Shown here in pieces: positions 44,424-54,494 of a stretch of DNA of 64,000 nucleotides. The stretch's first letter is position 1; the number at the start of each line of letters is the position of its first letter. A program made the translations under genes and the position numbers. This stretch comes from an uncultured Bacillota bacterium (GTDB lineage Bacteria; Bacillota_I; Bacilli_A; RFN20; CAG-631): contig CABUID010000006.1 in assembly GCA_902491575.1 (NCBI GenBank), positions 32,967-96,966 of the forward strand. The letters run 5' to 3'. The notes under the pieces are model-generated. The model had not been told where the DNA came from. It searched no databases and saw only the letters and a program-made list of their open reading frames with translations.

Positions 44424-46538
44424 ATGGATTTTTTTACAAGTTCTAAGCATAAAAGGCCAATAAGTTTATCAGAAAGCACGAGAAAATTTGCTTATGATTC
44501 ATTACATTATAAATATGGAAAAGACACTTTAAAACAAGATGCCGTTTCATTGGATGATATCCAAAATTTTTCATCGCTAAGTCCTTTAAAACAATATGAT
44601 GAAGCGATTTTAAAAATTGTTACTTGTGCTCCATTACGTATATGTGAAAACGAAAAAATAAGTGGAGCGGCTACTTTAGGAGCAGCTATAAAACATCGTG
44701 TTCCTGCCAAATTTCAAAATCGTTTATTATTTTATGGTGTCAGCCATTTAACGACAGATTTCGAAACGATTTTAAAAATAGGTTATGAAGGTTATCAAAA
44801 GAAAGTTAAGGAAGCAATGTTTCAAAATCAAGATGCTTCTAAAAATGAGTTTTATAAAAGCCTATTATCCACCCTTCATTCTTTTTCTATATTTCATCAA
44901 CGTTATTTAAACGCTTTAAAAGATTATCCACTTTACAAAAATAATTATCAGAATTTACTTCAAGTACCAAAATATCCGGCGACGAATTTTTATGAAGCTG
45001 TACAAAGCGTTTGGTTTACTTTTGCTTTTTTACGTCTTTGTGGAAACTGGCCTGGAATAGGTAGAATTGACGTTTTACTAAATCCATATTTGCAAAAAGA
45101 TCTTCAAGAAAAGAAAATTACGCTTAAAGAAGCAAAAGAAATTTTGGCTCATTTCTTTATTAAGGGATGTGAATGGATTTGTGGAGGAAATTATGGTAGT
45201 GGAGATGCGCAACATTATCAAAATATCGTTTTATCTGGAATCGATGAAACGGGTAAAGATTGTACCAATGATGTTACTTATCTTGTTTTAGAAATTATAG
45301 AAGAATTGGGGATTGGTGATTTTCCGATTACCGTCAGAATTAATAAAAATACAAATGAAAAATTACTTCTTAAAATTGCTCAAGTCATTCGTTATGGCGG
45401 AGGAATTATAGCACTTTATAATGAAGATTTAATATTGAATTCTTTAACGGAATATGGATATTCTTATGATGAAGCAGTTTTATTTGCCAATGATGGTTGT
45501 TGGGAAGTACAAATTCCGGGTAAAACGAATTTTTCCTATGTTTCTATTGATGCTCTTGCTATTTTTCAAAAGTCTACATTGAATTCCTATCAAAATGTTA
45601 TTTATTCTTCCTATGAAGATTTGTATCAACAATTTGTTTTCGATTTAAAAAATGAATTAGAAAATATTTTTAAAATTAAAATGGAACTCTTTGAAAAAGA
45701 TGGTAAAACCTACAAAGTAAATAATCCTTGTAGTGTCATTTCTTTATTTGAAAATGATTGTATTGAAAGAGGACTTTCATATTATGAAGGAGGATGTCGC
45801 TATCATGTAGTATCCCCTCATATTGGAGGTCTTGCAGATGTAGCAAATAGTTTATATGCCATTTCAAAACTTGTGTTTATAGAAAAAAAAGTAACATTCG
45901 ACCAGTTCATGAAGATTTTAAATAAAAATTGGGAGGGTAACGAAGCTTTAAGAAAATATGTTTTAAATAAGTATGAATATTATGGCAATGATAATGATGA
46001 AGTGGATTTTATCATGAAACAAATTTTAGATGATTTTGCTTTGTTATGTAAGCAATTAGATGGAAGATGTCCTATTTTATTTCCACCAGGTGTTAGTACT
46101 TTTGGCAGACAAATTCAATGGAAAGAAGATCGTCTTTGTACAGCTAGTGGACAAAAAGAAGGAACGATACTTTCAGGAAATTGTTCTCCAACGCCAGGAA
46201 CGGATACACAAGGTGCTACAGCCATTATTCGCTCTTATTGTAAAGCTGATTTAAAAAAGATGGTTACAGGTGCTGCTTTAGATGTTGCTTTACTTCCTAC
46301 TACTATTGATCACGAAAATGGTCTTGAAGTGATTGTTTCTTTAATGAAAGGTTTTGTAAACTTGCAAGGTTATTTTATGCAACTGGATATTGCTGATGAG
46401 TCATTATTAAAAGAGGCTCAACTTCATCCGGAAAATTACCAAACTTTATCGGTAAGAGTATCCGGATGGAATGCACGTTTTATCACTTTAGATAAACAAT
46501 GGCAAGATATGATTATCGAGAGAATGAATGAAAAATGA
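44424..46538 (+). CDS. Glycyl radical enzyme of unassigned specificity
   Basis: 704 residues in the PFL/GRE barrel fold. The thiyl-radical Cys is C359 in NDGCWE, followed by E361; the C-x-E arrangement is typical of dehydratase/lyase GREs rather than pyruvate formate-lyase. The glycyl radical is G681 in RVSGWNARF near the C-terminus. It is short against 780-850 residues for CutC, PD or HypD types and its barrel-lining motifs do not match any I can name, so the substrate is open. Oxygen-sensitive chemistry implies an anaerobic host. It overlaps its activase by 4 bases (ATGA). Confidence 0.85.
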   Translation: MDFFTSSKHKRPISLSESTRKFAYDSLHYKYGKDTLKQDAVSLDDIQNFSSLSPLKQYDEAILKIVTCAPLRICENEKISGAATLGAAIKHRVPAKFQNRLLFYGVSHLTTDFETILKIGYEGYQKKVKEAMFQNQDASKNEFYKSLLSTLHSFSIFHQRYLNALKDYPLYKNNYQNLLQVPKYPATNFYEAVQSVWFTFAFLRLCGNWPGIGRIDVLLNPYLQKDLQEKKITLKEAKEILAHFFIKGCEWICGGNYGSGDAQHYQNIVLSGIDETGKDCTNDVTYLVLEIIEELGIGDFPITVRINKNTNEKLLLKIAQVIRYGGGIIALYNEDLILNSLTEYGYSYDEAVLFANDGCWEVQIPGKTNFSYVSIDALAIFQKSTLNSYQNVIYSSYEDLYQQFVFDLKNELENIFKIKMELFEKDGKTYKVNNPCSVISLFENDCIERGLSYYEGGCRYHVVSPHIGGLADVANSLYAISKLVFIEKKVTFDQFMKILNKNWEGNEALRKYVLNKYEYYGNDNDEVDFIMKQILDDFALLCKQLDGRCPILFPPGVSTFGRQIQWKEDRLCTASGQKEGTILSGNCSPTPGTDTQGATAIIRSYCKADLKKMVTGAALDVALLPTTIDHENGLEVIVSLMKGFVNLQGYFMQLDIADESLLKEAQLHPENYQTLSVRVSGWNARFITLDKQWQDMIIERMNEK

Positions 46539-47419
46539 AAGAATTAAGTGTATTTAATATTCAACGTTTTTGTCATCAAGATGGTAAAGGATTAAGAACG
46601 GTTATATTTTTAAGTGGTTGCCCGTTGAATTGTAAATGGTGTCATAATCCTGAAGGGAAAAAAATAGAGTCACAACTTTTATTTTATCCCAATAAATGTA
46701 TGAATTGTCAATCTTGCGCAACTTATTCTTGTCATGTCCATCAATTTAGTGAAGGAAATCACTTTGTTGATTATAAAAAATGCAATTCTTGCAATCAGTG
46801 TGTTTTTTCCTGTCCAGCGAATGCTTTGGAACTGACAAATAAAAAAATGACTATTGATGAAATTATTCAAGTGGCTTTAAAAGATTATTCTTTTTATGGT
46901 GATGATGGAGGAATTACGTTATCGGGTGGCGAACCCACAATGCAAATCGATGGTTTACTAGAACTATTAAAAAAAGCAAAAGAGTATAAAATGAATGTAG
47001 CGATGGAAACTTGTGGTTATTTTCCTGAACATTATTTATTGCAATTTGTCAATTATGTAGATACCTTTTTATGGGATGTTAAAGATTGTCAAAAAGAAAG
47101 ACATTTGAATAATACAGGAGTAGATAATCAAATCATTTTATCGAATTTAAAAAAAGCAGATCAATTAAATTTTAAAATAAGACTTCGTTGTATTTTACTT
47201 CATGGTATAAATTGTAATCAAGAACATGCAAATTTTTTATTGCAACTTGCAAAATCTTTAAAAAATATTGAAGGAATCGATTTAATATTTTATCATCCTG
47301 AAGGAAAGAATAAATATTCATTTTTAGGTTTAGAAAATAACTTTGATCATTCCTCTTATATACCTACGATAGAAGATATAGCCTTATTTAAAGCAACACT
47401 AAAAGAATATATTAAATAA
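46535..47419 (+). CDS. Glycyl radical enzyme activase (radical SAM)
   Basis: 294 residues. Radical SAM cluster C29-x3-C33-x2-C36 (SGCPLNCKWCHNPEG). A ferredoxin-like insert follows with CMNCQSCATYSC and CNSCNQCVFSCP, holding two auxiliary 4Fe-4S clusters as in CutD/HpdA-type activases. The SAM-binding GG-E region GGITLSGGEPTMQ is near residue 127. It abstracts hydrogen from the enzyme's Gly681. The insert matches non-PFL activases, supporting the C-x-E class of the partner. Confidence 0.92.
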   Translation: MKELSVFNIQRFCHQDGKGLRTVIFLSGCPLNCKWCHNPEGKKIESQLLFYPNKCMNCQSCATYSCHVHQFSEGNHFVDYKKCNSCNQCVFSCPANALELTNKKMTIDEIIQVALKDYSFYGDDGGITLSGGEPTMQIDGLLELLKKAKEYKMNVAMETCGYFPEHYLLQFVNYVDTFLWDVKDCQKERHLNNTGVDNQIILSNLKKADQLNFKIRLRCILLHGINCNQEHANFLLQLAKSLKNIEGIDLIFYHPEGKNKYSFLGLENNFDHSSYIPTIEDIALFKATLKEYIK

Positions 47420-47422
47420 AGA

Positions 47423-47466
47423 AAGAACCAAGTGTAATAAGAATTTATAAGTACTTGGTTCTTTTA
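47423..47466 (+). terminator. Terminator of the glycyl-radical operon
   Basis: AAGAACCAAGT and ACTTGGTTCTT form a stem with a 19-base loop; a short T-run follows. Confidence 0.72.
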
Positions 47467-47608
47467 AAATGAAACATTAAGTAACCATAAATCTGTAAAA
47501 AGTTTTTATTTTAGATGTTTTTTTGAAAATAAGAGTTTTTATTTTATTTAATCAAATTTTCGATTATGTGATATAATTTATTTATGGAAATATGATTGAG
47601 GAAAGTTT

Positions 47609-48781
47609 ATGGAAAAACCAAGGATATTATTAACTTACATTGAGTCAGGAATGGGACATATTATGTCGATGAAAGCCATTTCGGAAGGATTAAAAGAAAA
47701 ATATAGTGATCAGTTAGAAATTATTGAATCTTATGTAATGGATCAAGGTAATAAAGATACAGCTGATTTTGAAGTGTTTTTATCGAATTGTACCAAAGAA
47801 ACTAATCGCCATAAGGCTTTTGGTGTTGGTGTTTTTTGGTTTTTGGAAATTGCAGGAAAGCAACATTTTATGCGGTTTATTCATCGAACAGTATTTAAAA
47901 AATATACAGATGCCACCGTTCAAGCGTTGTTAGCTTATCAACCAGATGTTATCATTTCAACGCATTATTTTATCACTTTTGCAGCGATTGAATTAAAAAA
48001 GCGTTATATGCCTAATTTAACGGTTATAACTTACAATCCAGATAATAATGTTCATGTTTGGTGGGATAATCGTTCGGATTTATTTATCAACAATAATCTT
48101 GCTGCTTGTGATGAAGCAATTAAGAAAAGACAATTTGCTTATGAGAAAATTAGAAGGGTCTTTTTTACAGCTCGAGAAGAAGTAGCTAATGCGAATGGAA
48201 GTAAAGAAGAGTATCGTTTAAAATACGATTTACCAAAAGATAAGTTTACCATTATGATTGCAGATGGAGCTTATGCTTCAGGAAAAGCTAAAAAAGTATG
48301 TAATGAATTACTAAAACTTAAATTTCCTGTCACAATCATTATGCTAGCAGGGAAAAATGAAAAGGTTTATCAGTATTTTGAGAAAAAAAGAAACAAAATT
48401 TCTTCTAATATTCATTTTGTAAATTTAAAGTTTACTCCTTTGGCGTATGAATATTATGGTGCTAGTGATGTTTTCATTACTAAGTCAGGTCCTAATGCTG
48501 TCTTAGATTCATTGTTTATGGGAACACCAGTTATTGTCGATTATTATGCACATAATATTGAAAAAGCTACGGCAAAACTTTTTGTGGATACTTTAAAATG
48601 TGGAATTACTTGTTATCATATTTCGAAAATAAATAAACATGTAACTTATTTATATGAACATCCTGATTTCTTAGATGAATTACGTAAAAATATAAAAAAG
48701 AGTATTAATAAAAATCAAAATGGAGCATCACAAATTGCCGATATCATCATGAATGAATTAAAGGAAAGGAATTTACTTTAA
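47609..48781 (+). CDS. Glycosyltransferase, MGDG synthase/UgtP-like (GT28)
   Basis: 390 residues in a GT-B fold. The N-terminal acceptor domain starts LLTYIESGMGHIMSMKAISE, the Gly-rich loop of diacylglycerol glycosyltransferases. The donor domain has MIADGAYASGKAKK and SGPNAVLDSLFMGTPVIV with an acidic/His stretch YYAHNIEKA. Likely transfers a sugar to diacylglycerol for glycolipid or lipoteichoic-acid anchor synthesis. The downstream acyltransferase supports a membrane-lipid role. It ends three bases before the acyltransferase start. Confidence 0.83.
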   Translation: MEKPRILLTYIESGMGHIMSMKAISEGLKEKYSDQLEIIESYVMDQGNKDTADFEVFLSNCTKETNRHKAFGVGVFWFLEIAGKQHFMRFIHRTVFKKYTDATVQALLAYQPDVIISTHYFITFAAIELKKRYMPNLTVITYNPDNNVHVWWDNRSDLFINNNLAACDEAIKKRQFAYEKIRRVFFTAREEVANANGSKEEYRLKYDLPKDKFTIMIADGAYASGKAKKVCNELLKLKFPVTIIMLAGKNEKVYQYFEKKRNKISSNIHFVNLKFTPLAYEYYGASDVFITKSGPNAVLDSLFMGTPVIVDYYAHNIEKATAKLFVDTLKCGITCYHISKINKHVTYLYEHPDFLDELRKNIKKSINKNQNGASQIADIIMNELKERNLL

Positions 48782-48784
48782 AAA

Positions 48785-49587
48785 ATGGCAAAGAAAAAGA
48801 CTTTTTATTATCATGAAGATCAAAAAGATGATTTTGGTGGAATAGGTGTTAATCATCAACCTTTACCGGATAATTATAAATATATTCATAAAAATATTTT
48901 CTTTCGATTTTTTAGTTTTATTTTGTATTATTTTTAGCTTTTCCTATTTTATATATAATGAGTAAATTTTATATTGGAATAAAGGTTTATGGAAAAAAGA
49001 ATATAAAACAACTTAAAAGGAAACAAGGTTTTTTCTTTTATTGTAATCATTGCCATTATTATGATGCTTTTATTTCGCATGTGTTTATTGGCGTTCCACG
49101 ACGAACTTATATTGTATCGAATGCTGATCCAGTTCGAATTCCTTTCATACGTTTTTTAGTTGAAATGCTAGGTGTATTACCTTTACCAAATAGCAAATTG
49201 AATTATCGTAATTATTATAAAGCAATGGAAGTATATGTCAAAAAAGGATCGGTAATATCGATTTATCCAGAAGCAACGATATGGCCTTATTATAATAAAA
49301 TGCGTCCTTTTTCAAAAGCATCTTTTAAATATCCAGCAATGCTCAATCAACCAATTGTTATCGGAGCTGAAACTTTTCGAAAACCAAAGTTTTTTAAAGG
49401 AATGAAACCAAGAATGAATTTGACTATATCGAAAGTGATTTATCCTGATTCGAAAAAAACAGTTGCAGAAAATACGGAAATGTTTTATCAAGCAGCCATT
49501 TCCTACTGGAATGAACAAGTAGTTTTAAACGAACATAATGTTGCTTTTCATCATTATTTACCTCTTCACGAAGAAAAAGAAAAATAA
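48785..49587 (+). pseudogene. PlsC-like lysophospholipid acyltransferase, split by a frameshift
   Basis: Frame 1 (48785-48937) gives 50 residues from MAKKKTFYYHEDQKDDFG to FFRFFSFILYYF and then a TAG. Frame 2 from about 48937 continues AFPILYIMSKFYIG into an intact acyltransferase body. Adding one T to the T5 run at about 48931-48935 restores a single reading frame. The body has NHCHYYD (H-x4-D catalytic motif) near its residue 30 and YPEATIWP as the EGT-like motif. It would acylate lysophosphatidic acid or a glycolipid. A shortened protein from the ATG at 48958 would lack the first membrane helix. Sequencing error, true loss or slippage cannot be separated here. Confidence 0.75.
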
Positions 49588-49648
49588 ACTACAATAAATG
49601 AATAGGCATATGTTATAATAATAATAGGATATTAAATCCTATTTTGAT

Positions 49649-49732
49649 GCGGTTATGGCGGAATTGGTAGACGCGTACGTTTGAGGGGCGTATGGCATTG
49701 CCATATGAGTTCAAGTCTCATTAGCCGCACCA
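49649..49732 (+). tRNA. tRNA-Leu (GAG)
   Basis: 84 nt with an encoded CCA and a class II variable arm (TGGCATTGCCA). The anticodon GAG lies in TTTGAGGG. The acceptor stem GCGGTTA pairs with TAGCCGC (one G-U). Confidence 0.95.
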
Positions 49733-50102
49733 TCTAAAGCATACGAAAAGGCTTTCAGCCTTAAAAGTCCTAAAAAACGAAAGTAATTTAGGACTTTTTT
49801 AATATCTTAAAATTTAAAATTTTATGAAAAATAAGATACAATTTTAGGGCTATTTTTTTATAAAAAACAAAAAAGACGGGATTTGAACTCACAAAATGGA
49901 TAGATTGATATACTTTCTTATTCAATCAATTGCGAAATATAAGGATGAATGATATAATGAAATCAAAGAAGTAGATTTTAAGTTTTCAAAGATTTAAGAC
50001 ACTAAAAAGTAAGACAGTTTTATGTATTTTAATAACCTTTCAGTAAAAATAAGTAAAGCATTTATTTTAGATGAAAATAGAAACAGTTTTAAGGAGGAGT
50101 AC
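49733..50102. other. tRNA-Leu downstream region
   Basis: It holds GCATACGAAAAGGCTTT at 49739, similar (15 of 18 by eye) to the complement of the 29-bp recombinase-end repeat. A terminator follows (49763-49801). On the minus strand near 49873-49892 a tRNA T-arm-like GAGTTCAAATCCCGTC has no matching 5' stem. No gene was found before the lipoprotein. Confidence 0.5.
49763..49801 (+). terminator. Terminator after tRNA-Leu
   Basis: AAAAGTCCTAAA and TTTAGGACTTTT form a 12-bp stem with a T-run. Confidence 0.82.
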
Positions 50103-50615
50103 ATGAAAAAAATTTGTATTTTATTTAGTTTAATGATTATGTTATTGTGTAGTGGATGTATATTTATATTTGGTATAGGTGGTATACCAAATATGGAACC
50201 TATTTTAGAAGGAACATATGCTTCATATGATGAAGAAAATACAGAAGTATTTAGTGACGCTAAATTTACTATAAAAGAGATAACAAAAGAAGAATATGAA
50301 GAAGCAAATGGTGAAAATGTGTTTATAGATGCATCAACTTATTTTAATGAAGAAAAAAGATATATATTTATAGAGTTATACTTGTATTCCGTTGAAACAG
50401 AACAATATGAACTGGCAACATTGAATGATTTAGAATATAGAGAAGGTACAGGTCATTGCTATAGTGGAAAAATAACTTTAAATATAGATGAGGATATATA
50501 TTTTGAAGAAGATAGCGCACATTTTGCATTTACCTTCGGGAGTGCAGAGGTAGTCAACATGGTACTATCTAGTAAAAGTAGTAAAGAATTCTCGTCACAC
50601 TTTAGACTACAATAA
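50103..50615 (+). CDS. Putative lipoprotein (unknown)
   Basis: 170 residues. The signal MKKICILFSLMIMLLCSGC has its lipobox Cys at residue 19. The mature part is acidic, with beta-rich segments FTIKEITKEEYEEANGE and YIFIELYLYSVETEQYEL. No named family is recognised. The start is set by AAGGAGG 6 bases upstream; the longer open frame before it is not supported. Confidence 0.7.
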   Translation: MKKICILFSLMIMLLCSGCIFIFGIGGIPNMEPILEGTYASYDEENTEVFSDAKFTIKEITKEEYEEANGENVFIDASTYFNEEKRYIFIELYLYSVETEQYELATLNDLEYREGTGHCYSGKITLNIDEDIYFEEDSAHFAFTFGSAEVVNMVLSSKSSKEFSSHFRLQ

Positions 50616-50996
50616 AAACAAATTTGATTTTCAGTTGTAATTAATAAAGGGGGAAATGCATGAAAATCAAAAAAATTTAAAAAAGTTTTTTATAGTCAAC
50701 AGTCATTGGTAATTTATGTTTTATAAAATGGTGGCATCTATAAAAAGGTGGGAGATGAAAAATGCGATGGGATAGTTTTCGCACAACACTGCTAGTTAAT
50801 AGCAGTTGTTATATAAAATAAAGTTAAGAAAAAAAGTAGATAAAAAGATAATAAAAAAAGAAAAGATACTTGCGAATCGATATAATTTTATATATATTCT
50901 TGTAAATAAATATCATTTTTTGTAAATATATGGTAAAATATTTTTAATAAAATATCATGATTTTAAAGTGTTTACATATAAAAAGGAGTTTATAAA
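50616..50996. other. Gene-free stretch with an aborted start
   Basis: A strong AAAGGGGG ribosome site at about 50647-50654 leads to an ATG (50660) that stops after six codons, which may be a destroyed gene or a leader peptide. A CTGCTA/TAGCAG hairpin lies near 50790-50806. No further gene was found before the YobI-type ATPase. Confidence 0.45.
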
Positions 50997-53900
50997 ATGG
51001 GCAAAAAAAATATTGATTTAAAAACTATAGAATTACCGAGTAATGAACCAAAATTTTATAAAGAATATATAGATTATGCCAATATTTTGCAGAAAAAAAT
51101 TGAAGATTCAAGTATTATGAATATAGGAATAGTGGCTCCATATGGTGCGGGGAAAAGTTCTTTATTAAAAACATATATTGATTTGAGAACAAAAGAAGAT
51201 GAAAACTTTAAAAATAGAGTTATATCAGTTTCTTTAGCTGATTATGGTTCAATAATAAAGAATGTGGTAAGCGATAGAGCAGAAAATTTTGATTCTAATA
51301 ATGAACAAAAAATAGAAAAAAGTATATTGCAACAATTATTTTATAAAAATGATAATAAGAACACGCCATATTCTAGATTTAAAACATTAAAAGATAAAAC
51401 TAAGCAAAATGTTTTGATAACTTTTTTAATTCTAATATTATTTGTTACAACTTCTTTTTTAGGTTGCCAATTTTTTGATAATATTTTGAAAATTTCTTAT
51501 AATTCTTGGTGGAAATGGGGAATTCTAGGATTTGTATTAATTGTAATGCTAATTAGTTTGGGCTTTTTAATTTTTAATATTATAAAAAATAAATATTTAA
51601 AAGCTATGCAAATTGGAAATTTAAATTTTGAAAAAAATGAAGATGAATTCATTTCCGTTTTTAACCAATATTTAGATGAAATAATTTATTTTTTTCAAAA
51701 AAATGATTTTAATATTTTAATTATCGAAGATTTAGATAGATTTAACAATTTAGAAATTTTTTCTAAATTAAAGGAATTGAATACTCTATTAAATAAAAAT
51801 GATAAAATATTATCAAAACATGGTAAAATTACATTTATATATGCTGTAAAAGATTCTATGTTTAAGAACGAAGAAGAAAGAAGTAAATTTTTTGAATTTA
51901 TTTTACCAGTAATTCCTTCCTTAACTACTGAAAACGTAAAGGATGAATTGCAGGCTATGTTAAATGAAAAAATAGGATGTATGCCATTAAGTTCACAATT
52001 AGTTATTGATATATCTGATTATATTACTAGTAGAAGGGTACTAAATAATATTGTTAGTGATTTTATTATTCATTTATCAATTTTAAAAATTGATTTAAAT
52101 GAAGAGAAAATGGATAAGTTATTTAGTTTAATGGTATTAAAAAATATAATGCCATTAGAATATGAACGCTTGCAAAAGCAAGATGGAGATTCTCAAATTT
52201 ATAATCTATTAAATATAGAAAAAAAACAAATTATTCATAATTTACTTTTACAATATAGTAAGAAAATTAAAGAATCTGAGGATGAAATATCAAAAATTGA
52301 TAAAGAATATTTAGACAATTTAAGTGATTTAAAATATATTTTTCATGGATTAGTTTGTAAAGAATATTCTCAATACTCTAATATTAATTATAATTTAACT
52401 ACTTATATAGGCGTCCAAACATTGAATTTTACATATACTACAAGAGATTATTATTATTCTCATTCCCAAAATGGAAGTTTAAATATTAATAATATAGAAG
52501 AAAAGTATTATAAAGAAAAAAATTATTTTAGCAAAAGAGAACAAATAATTAAAGAAAAAATGAAGGATAAAAAAACTGAAATTCAATTGCGAAGAAACCA
52601 AATAAATAATAAAATATATCAAATAAATAGTATGAGTTTTGTAGAATTGTATAATGAATTTTCTATTGAATTAGATGATTTAAATTTTGGAGAAAAATAC
52701 ATTAAATTAGTTCTTGTTAATGGTTATATAGATGAAACTCATATGGACTATCTTTCTGATCATTCTAGCACTTTTATGACTTCTAATGATAAAGAAATAA
52801 TTAAGAAAATTAATCGTAGAGATAAAATTGATTTATTTGAAAGAATTGATTCAGTTAATAAAGTAATTTTAAGTTTAGATAAAAATAAATTTAGGTTTAA
52901 TAATATTTTTAATTATTTTATAATTAACGAGTTAATTAATGATAAGGAACTATATTTAGAAAAATTTAACATCTTTATATCTACAATAAAGAATAAACAA
53001 TATGATATTAAGAATATTTTAGAAGAAATAATTAATTCTAATGTTGAATATCAGAATATTATAATTACACTGTGTAAAGACATTCCATATATTTGGGATT
53101 TGATTTATACTAGCAATGCAATTTTAGACGAGAAAAAAGAAGAAATACTTTTTATCATAATTAATAGTGAAAAAATCGATCTGAATGATTTACGAGAATT
53201 AAATTCAAATGGTAATATAAGAAAGCAAATAAACATTTCTAATAGTTTTTGCCAGAAGTTAACTTCTAAAACAATTAGAATAATTGATTTACACAAAGAG
53301 ATTAATTTTAACTTAAATGATGTAGGTGAAATGACAAGTAATGAAAATGCTGACTATATAATAGAAAATAATTTATATGATTTCAATTTAAACAATTTAG
53401 TAAATATTTTAAAATATTATTATAAGAAAAATGATGAGGATATATATTATAAAAATTATGATATAATTTGCGAATTACCTGATAACTCATTTAAGAAAAG
53501 AATTAATAGTAAATTAGATTTATATTTAAAAATTATTTATGATAACTTATCTATTGGACATTTGTCATGTAAAAATTTAACTAACTTATTAAGTAATGAT
53601 AAAGTTGATATAGAATTAAAAAAAGAAATTGTAAAAAAAGAGAGTGAGATAATAAAATATAATTCTAAATTGGATAAAGCGATTATTGAATTATTATTGC
53701 AGAAAAAACAAATCATTCTTTCTTTAAAGGAAATACTTGAAATTTATAAAACCACTGATGATAAATTGATAAAAAATTATATTGAAGAAAATTGCGCAAA
53801 TATTGGAATAAATGAAAATGTATTAAAAGAAAATGAAGAATTCAGAAATTATTTCTTTAATAAAGTTGATATAAGTTTATTTATTAATTATATAGGTAAA

Positions 53901-54494
53901 GGATATACTAATATTTCAAAGATTACTGAAAACAAAAACATAGAATTACTTTTAGACAATTTTTTAATCTCATATGATATGGAAGATTTTAAAAACTTTT
54001 TTGATAGAAAAAATTATTTAAAGAAATATTGTGTGCAATTTGAAAATGAGATTTATAATGACATTTTAAATGAACAAATTAAATTAAATTGTGATGAGAT
54101 TACACAAATGTATTTTGTTTTAAAGGGAATTAATAATAAATTATTTAGTATTATTCTTAGTCTAATCACTGATGTTGAATTAGAACAAATTTTGTATAAA
54201 GAAGATATTATTTCATTTACTACCTCGGTGCAAAATATGGATTGCTTAACCGAAAATTGCAAGAAATTAGTGATTAAAAAAAGTGATGACATAGTAATAA
54301 TCGAAAAAATATTAATTTCTTTATCTAATATTAATGATGCAGAATGGATAAATATTTTTAGAGAAAAAATGGGTTTTGTTGAAAACAAAACAAAGTATAA
54401 ATATGAATATCATAGCGAAGAGTTCTACACATTATTAAAAACTAAGACGAATTGTAATCGCAGAAACAATATTGCTACAATCATTTTTGAATAA
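50997..54494 (+). CDS. YobI-type membrane P-loop NTPase
   Basis: 1,165 residues. Walker A APYGAGKS is at 47-54. Two transmembrane helices lie near 141-162 and 173-198 (inserted in the NTPase domain, as in KAP/YobI proteins). Walker B with RecA-like acids follows: LIIEDLDRFNN near 240-250. The next 900 residues are helical repeats rich in Asn, Ile and Lys. This matches the B. subtilis YobI class, STAND/KAP-like NTPases often found in prophages and defence islands; direct function is unproven. A GGAG site precedes the ATG. The context of IS element and recombinases supports acquired DNA. Confidence 0.75.
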   Translation: MGKKNIDLKTIELPSNEPKFYKEYIDYANILQKKIEDSSIMNIGIVAPYGAGKSSLLKTYIDLRTKEDENFKNRVISVSLADYGSIIKNVVSDRAENFDSNNEQKIEKSILQQLFYKNDNKNTPYSRFKTLKDKTKQNVLITFLILILFVTTSFLGCQFFDNILKISYNSWWKWGILGFVLIVMLISLGFLIFNIIKNKYLKAMQIGNLNFEKNEDEFISVFNQYLDEIIYFFQKNDFNILIIEDLDRFNNLEIFSKLKELNTLLNKNDKILSKHGKITFIYAVKDSMFKNEEERSKFFEFILPVIPSLTTENVKDELQAMLNEKIGCMPLSSQLVIDISDYITSRRVLNNIVSDFIIHLSILKIDLNEEKMDKLFSLMVLKNIMPLEYERLQKQDGDSQIYNLLNIEKKQIIHNLLLQYSKKIKESEDEISKIDKEYLDNLSDLKYIFHGLVCKEYSQYSNINYNLTTYIGVQTLNFTYTTRDYYYSHSQNGSLNINNIEEKYYKEKNYFSKREQIIKEKMKDKKTEIQLRRNQINNKIYQINSMSFVELYNEFSIELDDLNFGEKYIKLVLVNGYIDETHMDYLSDHSSTFMTSNDKEIIKKINRRDKIDLFERIDSVNKVILSLDKNKFRFNNIFNYFIINELINDKELYLEKFNIFISTIKNKQYDIKNILEEIINSNVEYQNIIITLCKDIPYIWDLIYTSNAILDEKKEEILFIIINSEKIDLNDLRELNSNGNIRKQINISNSFCQKLTSKTIRIIDLHKEINFNLNDVGEMTSNENADYIIENNLYDFNLNNLVNILKYYYKKNDEDIYYKNYDIICELPDNSFKKRINSKLDLYLKIIYDNLSIGHLSCKNLTNLLSNDKVDIELKKEIVKKESEIIKYNSKLDKAIIELLLQKKQIILSLKEILEIYKTTDDKLIKNYIEENCANIGINENVLKENEEFRNYFFNKVDISLFINYIGKGYTNISKITENKNIELLLDNFLISYDMEDFKNFFDRKNYLKKYCVQFENEIYNDILNEQIKLNCDEITQMYFVLKGINNKLFSIILSLITDVELEQILYKEDIISFTTSVQNMDCLTENCKKLVIKKSDDIVIIEKILISLSNINDAEWINIFREKMGFVENKTKYKYEYHSEEFYTLLKTKTNCNRRNNIATIIFE

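Noticed and set aside
48925..48945. Programmed frameshift in the acyltransferase
   Set aside because: No downstream stem-loop or canonical slippery heptamer; a simple T deletion is more economical.
49873..49892. tRNA-like fragment (T-arm) on the minus strand
   Set aside because: Only the T-loop strand matches; acceptor, D and anticodon arms are absent and the T-stem does not pair.
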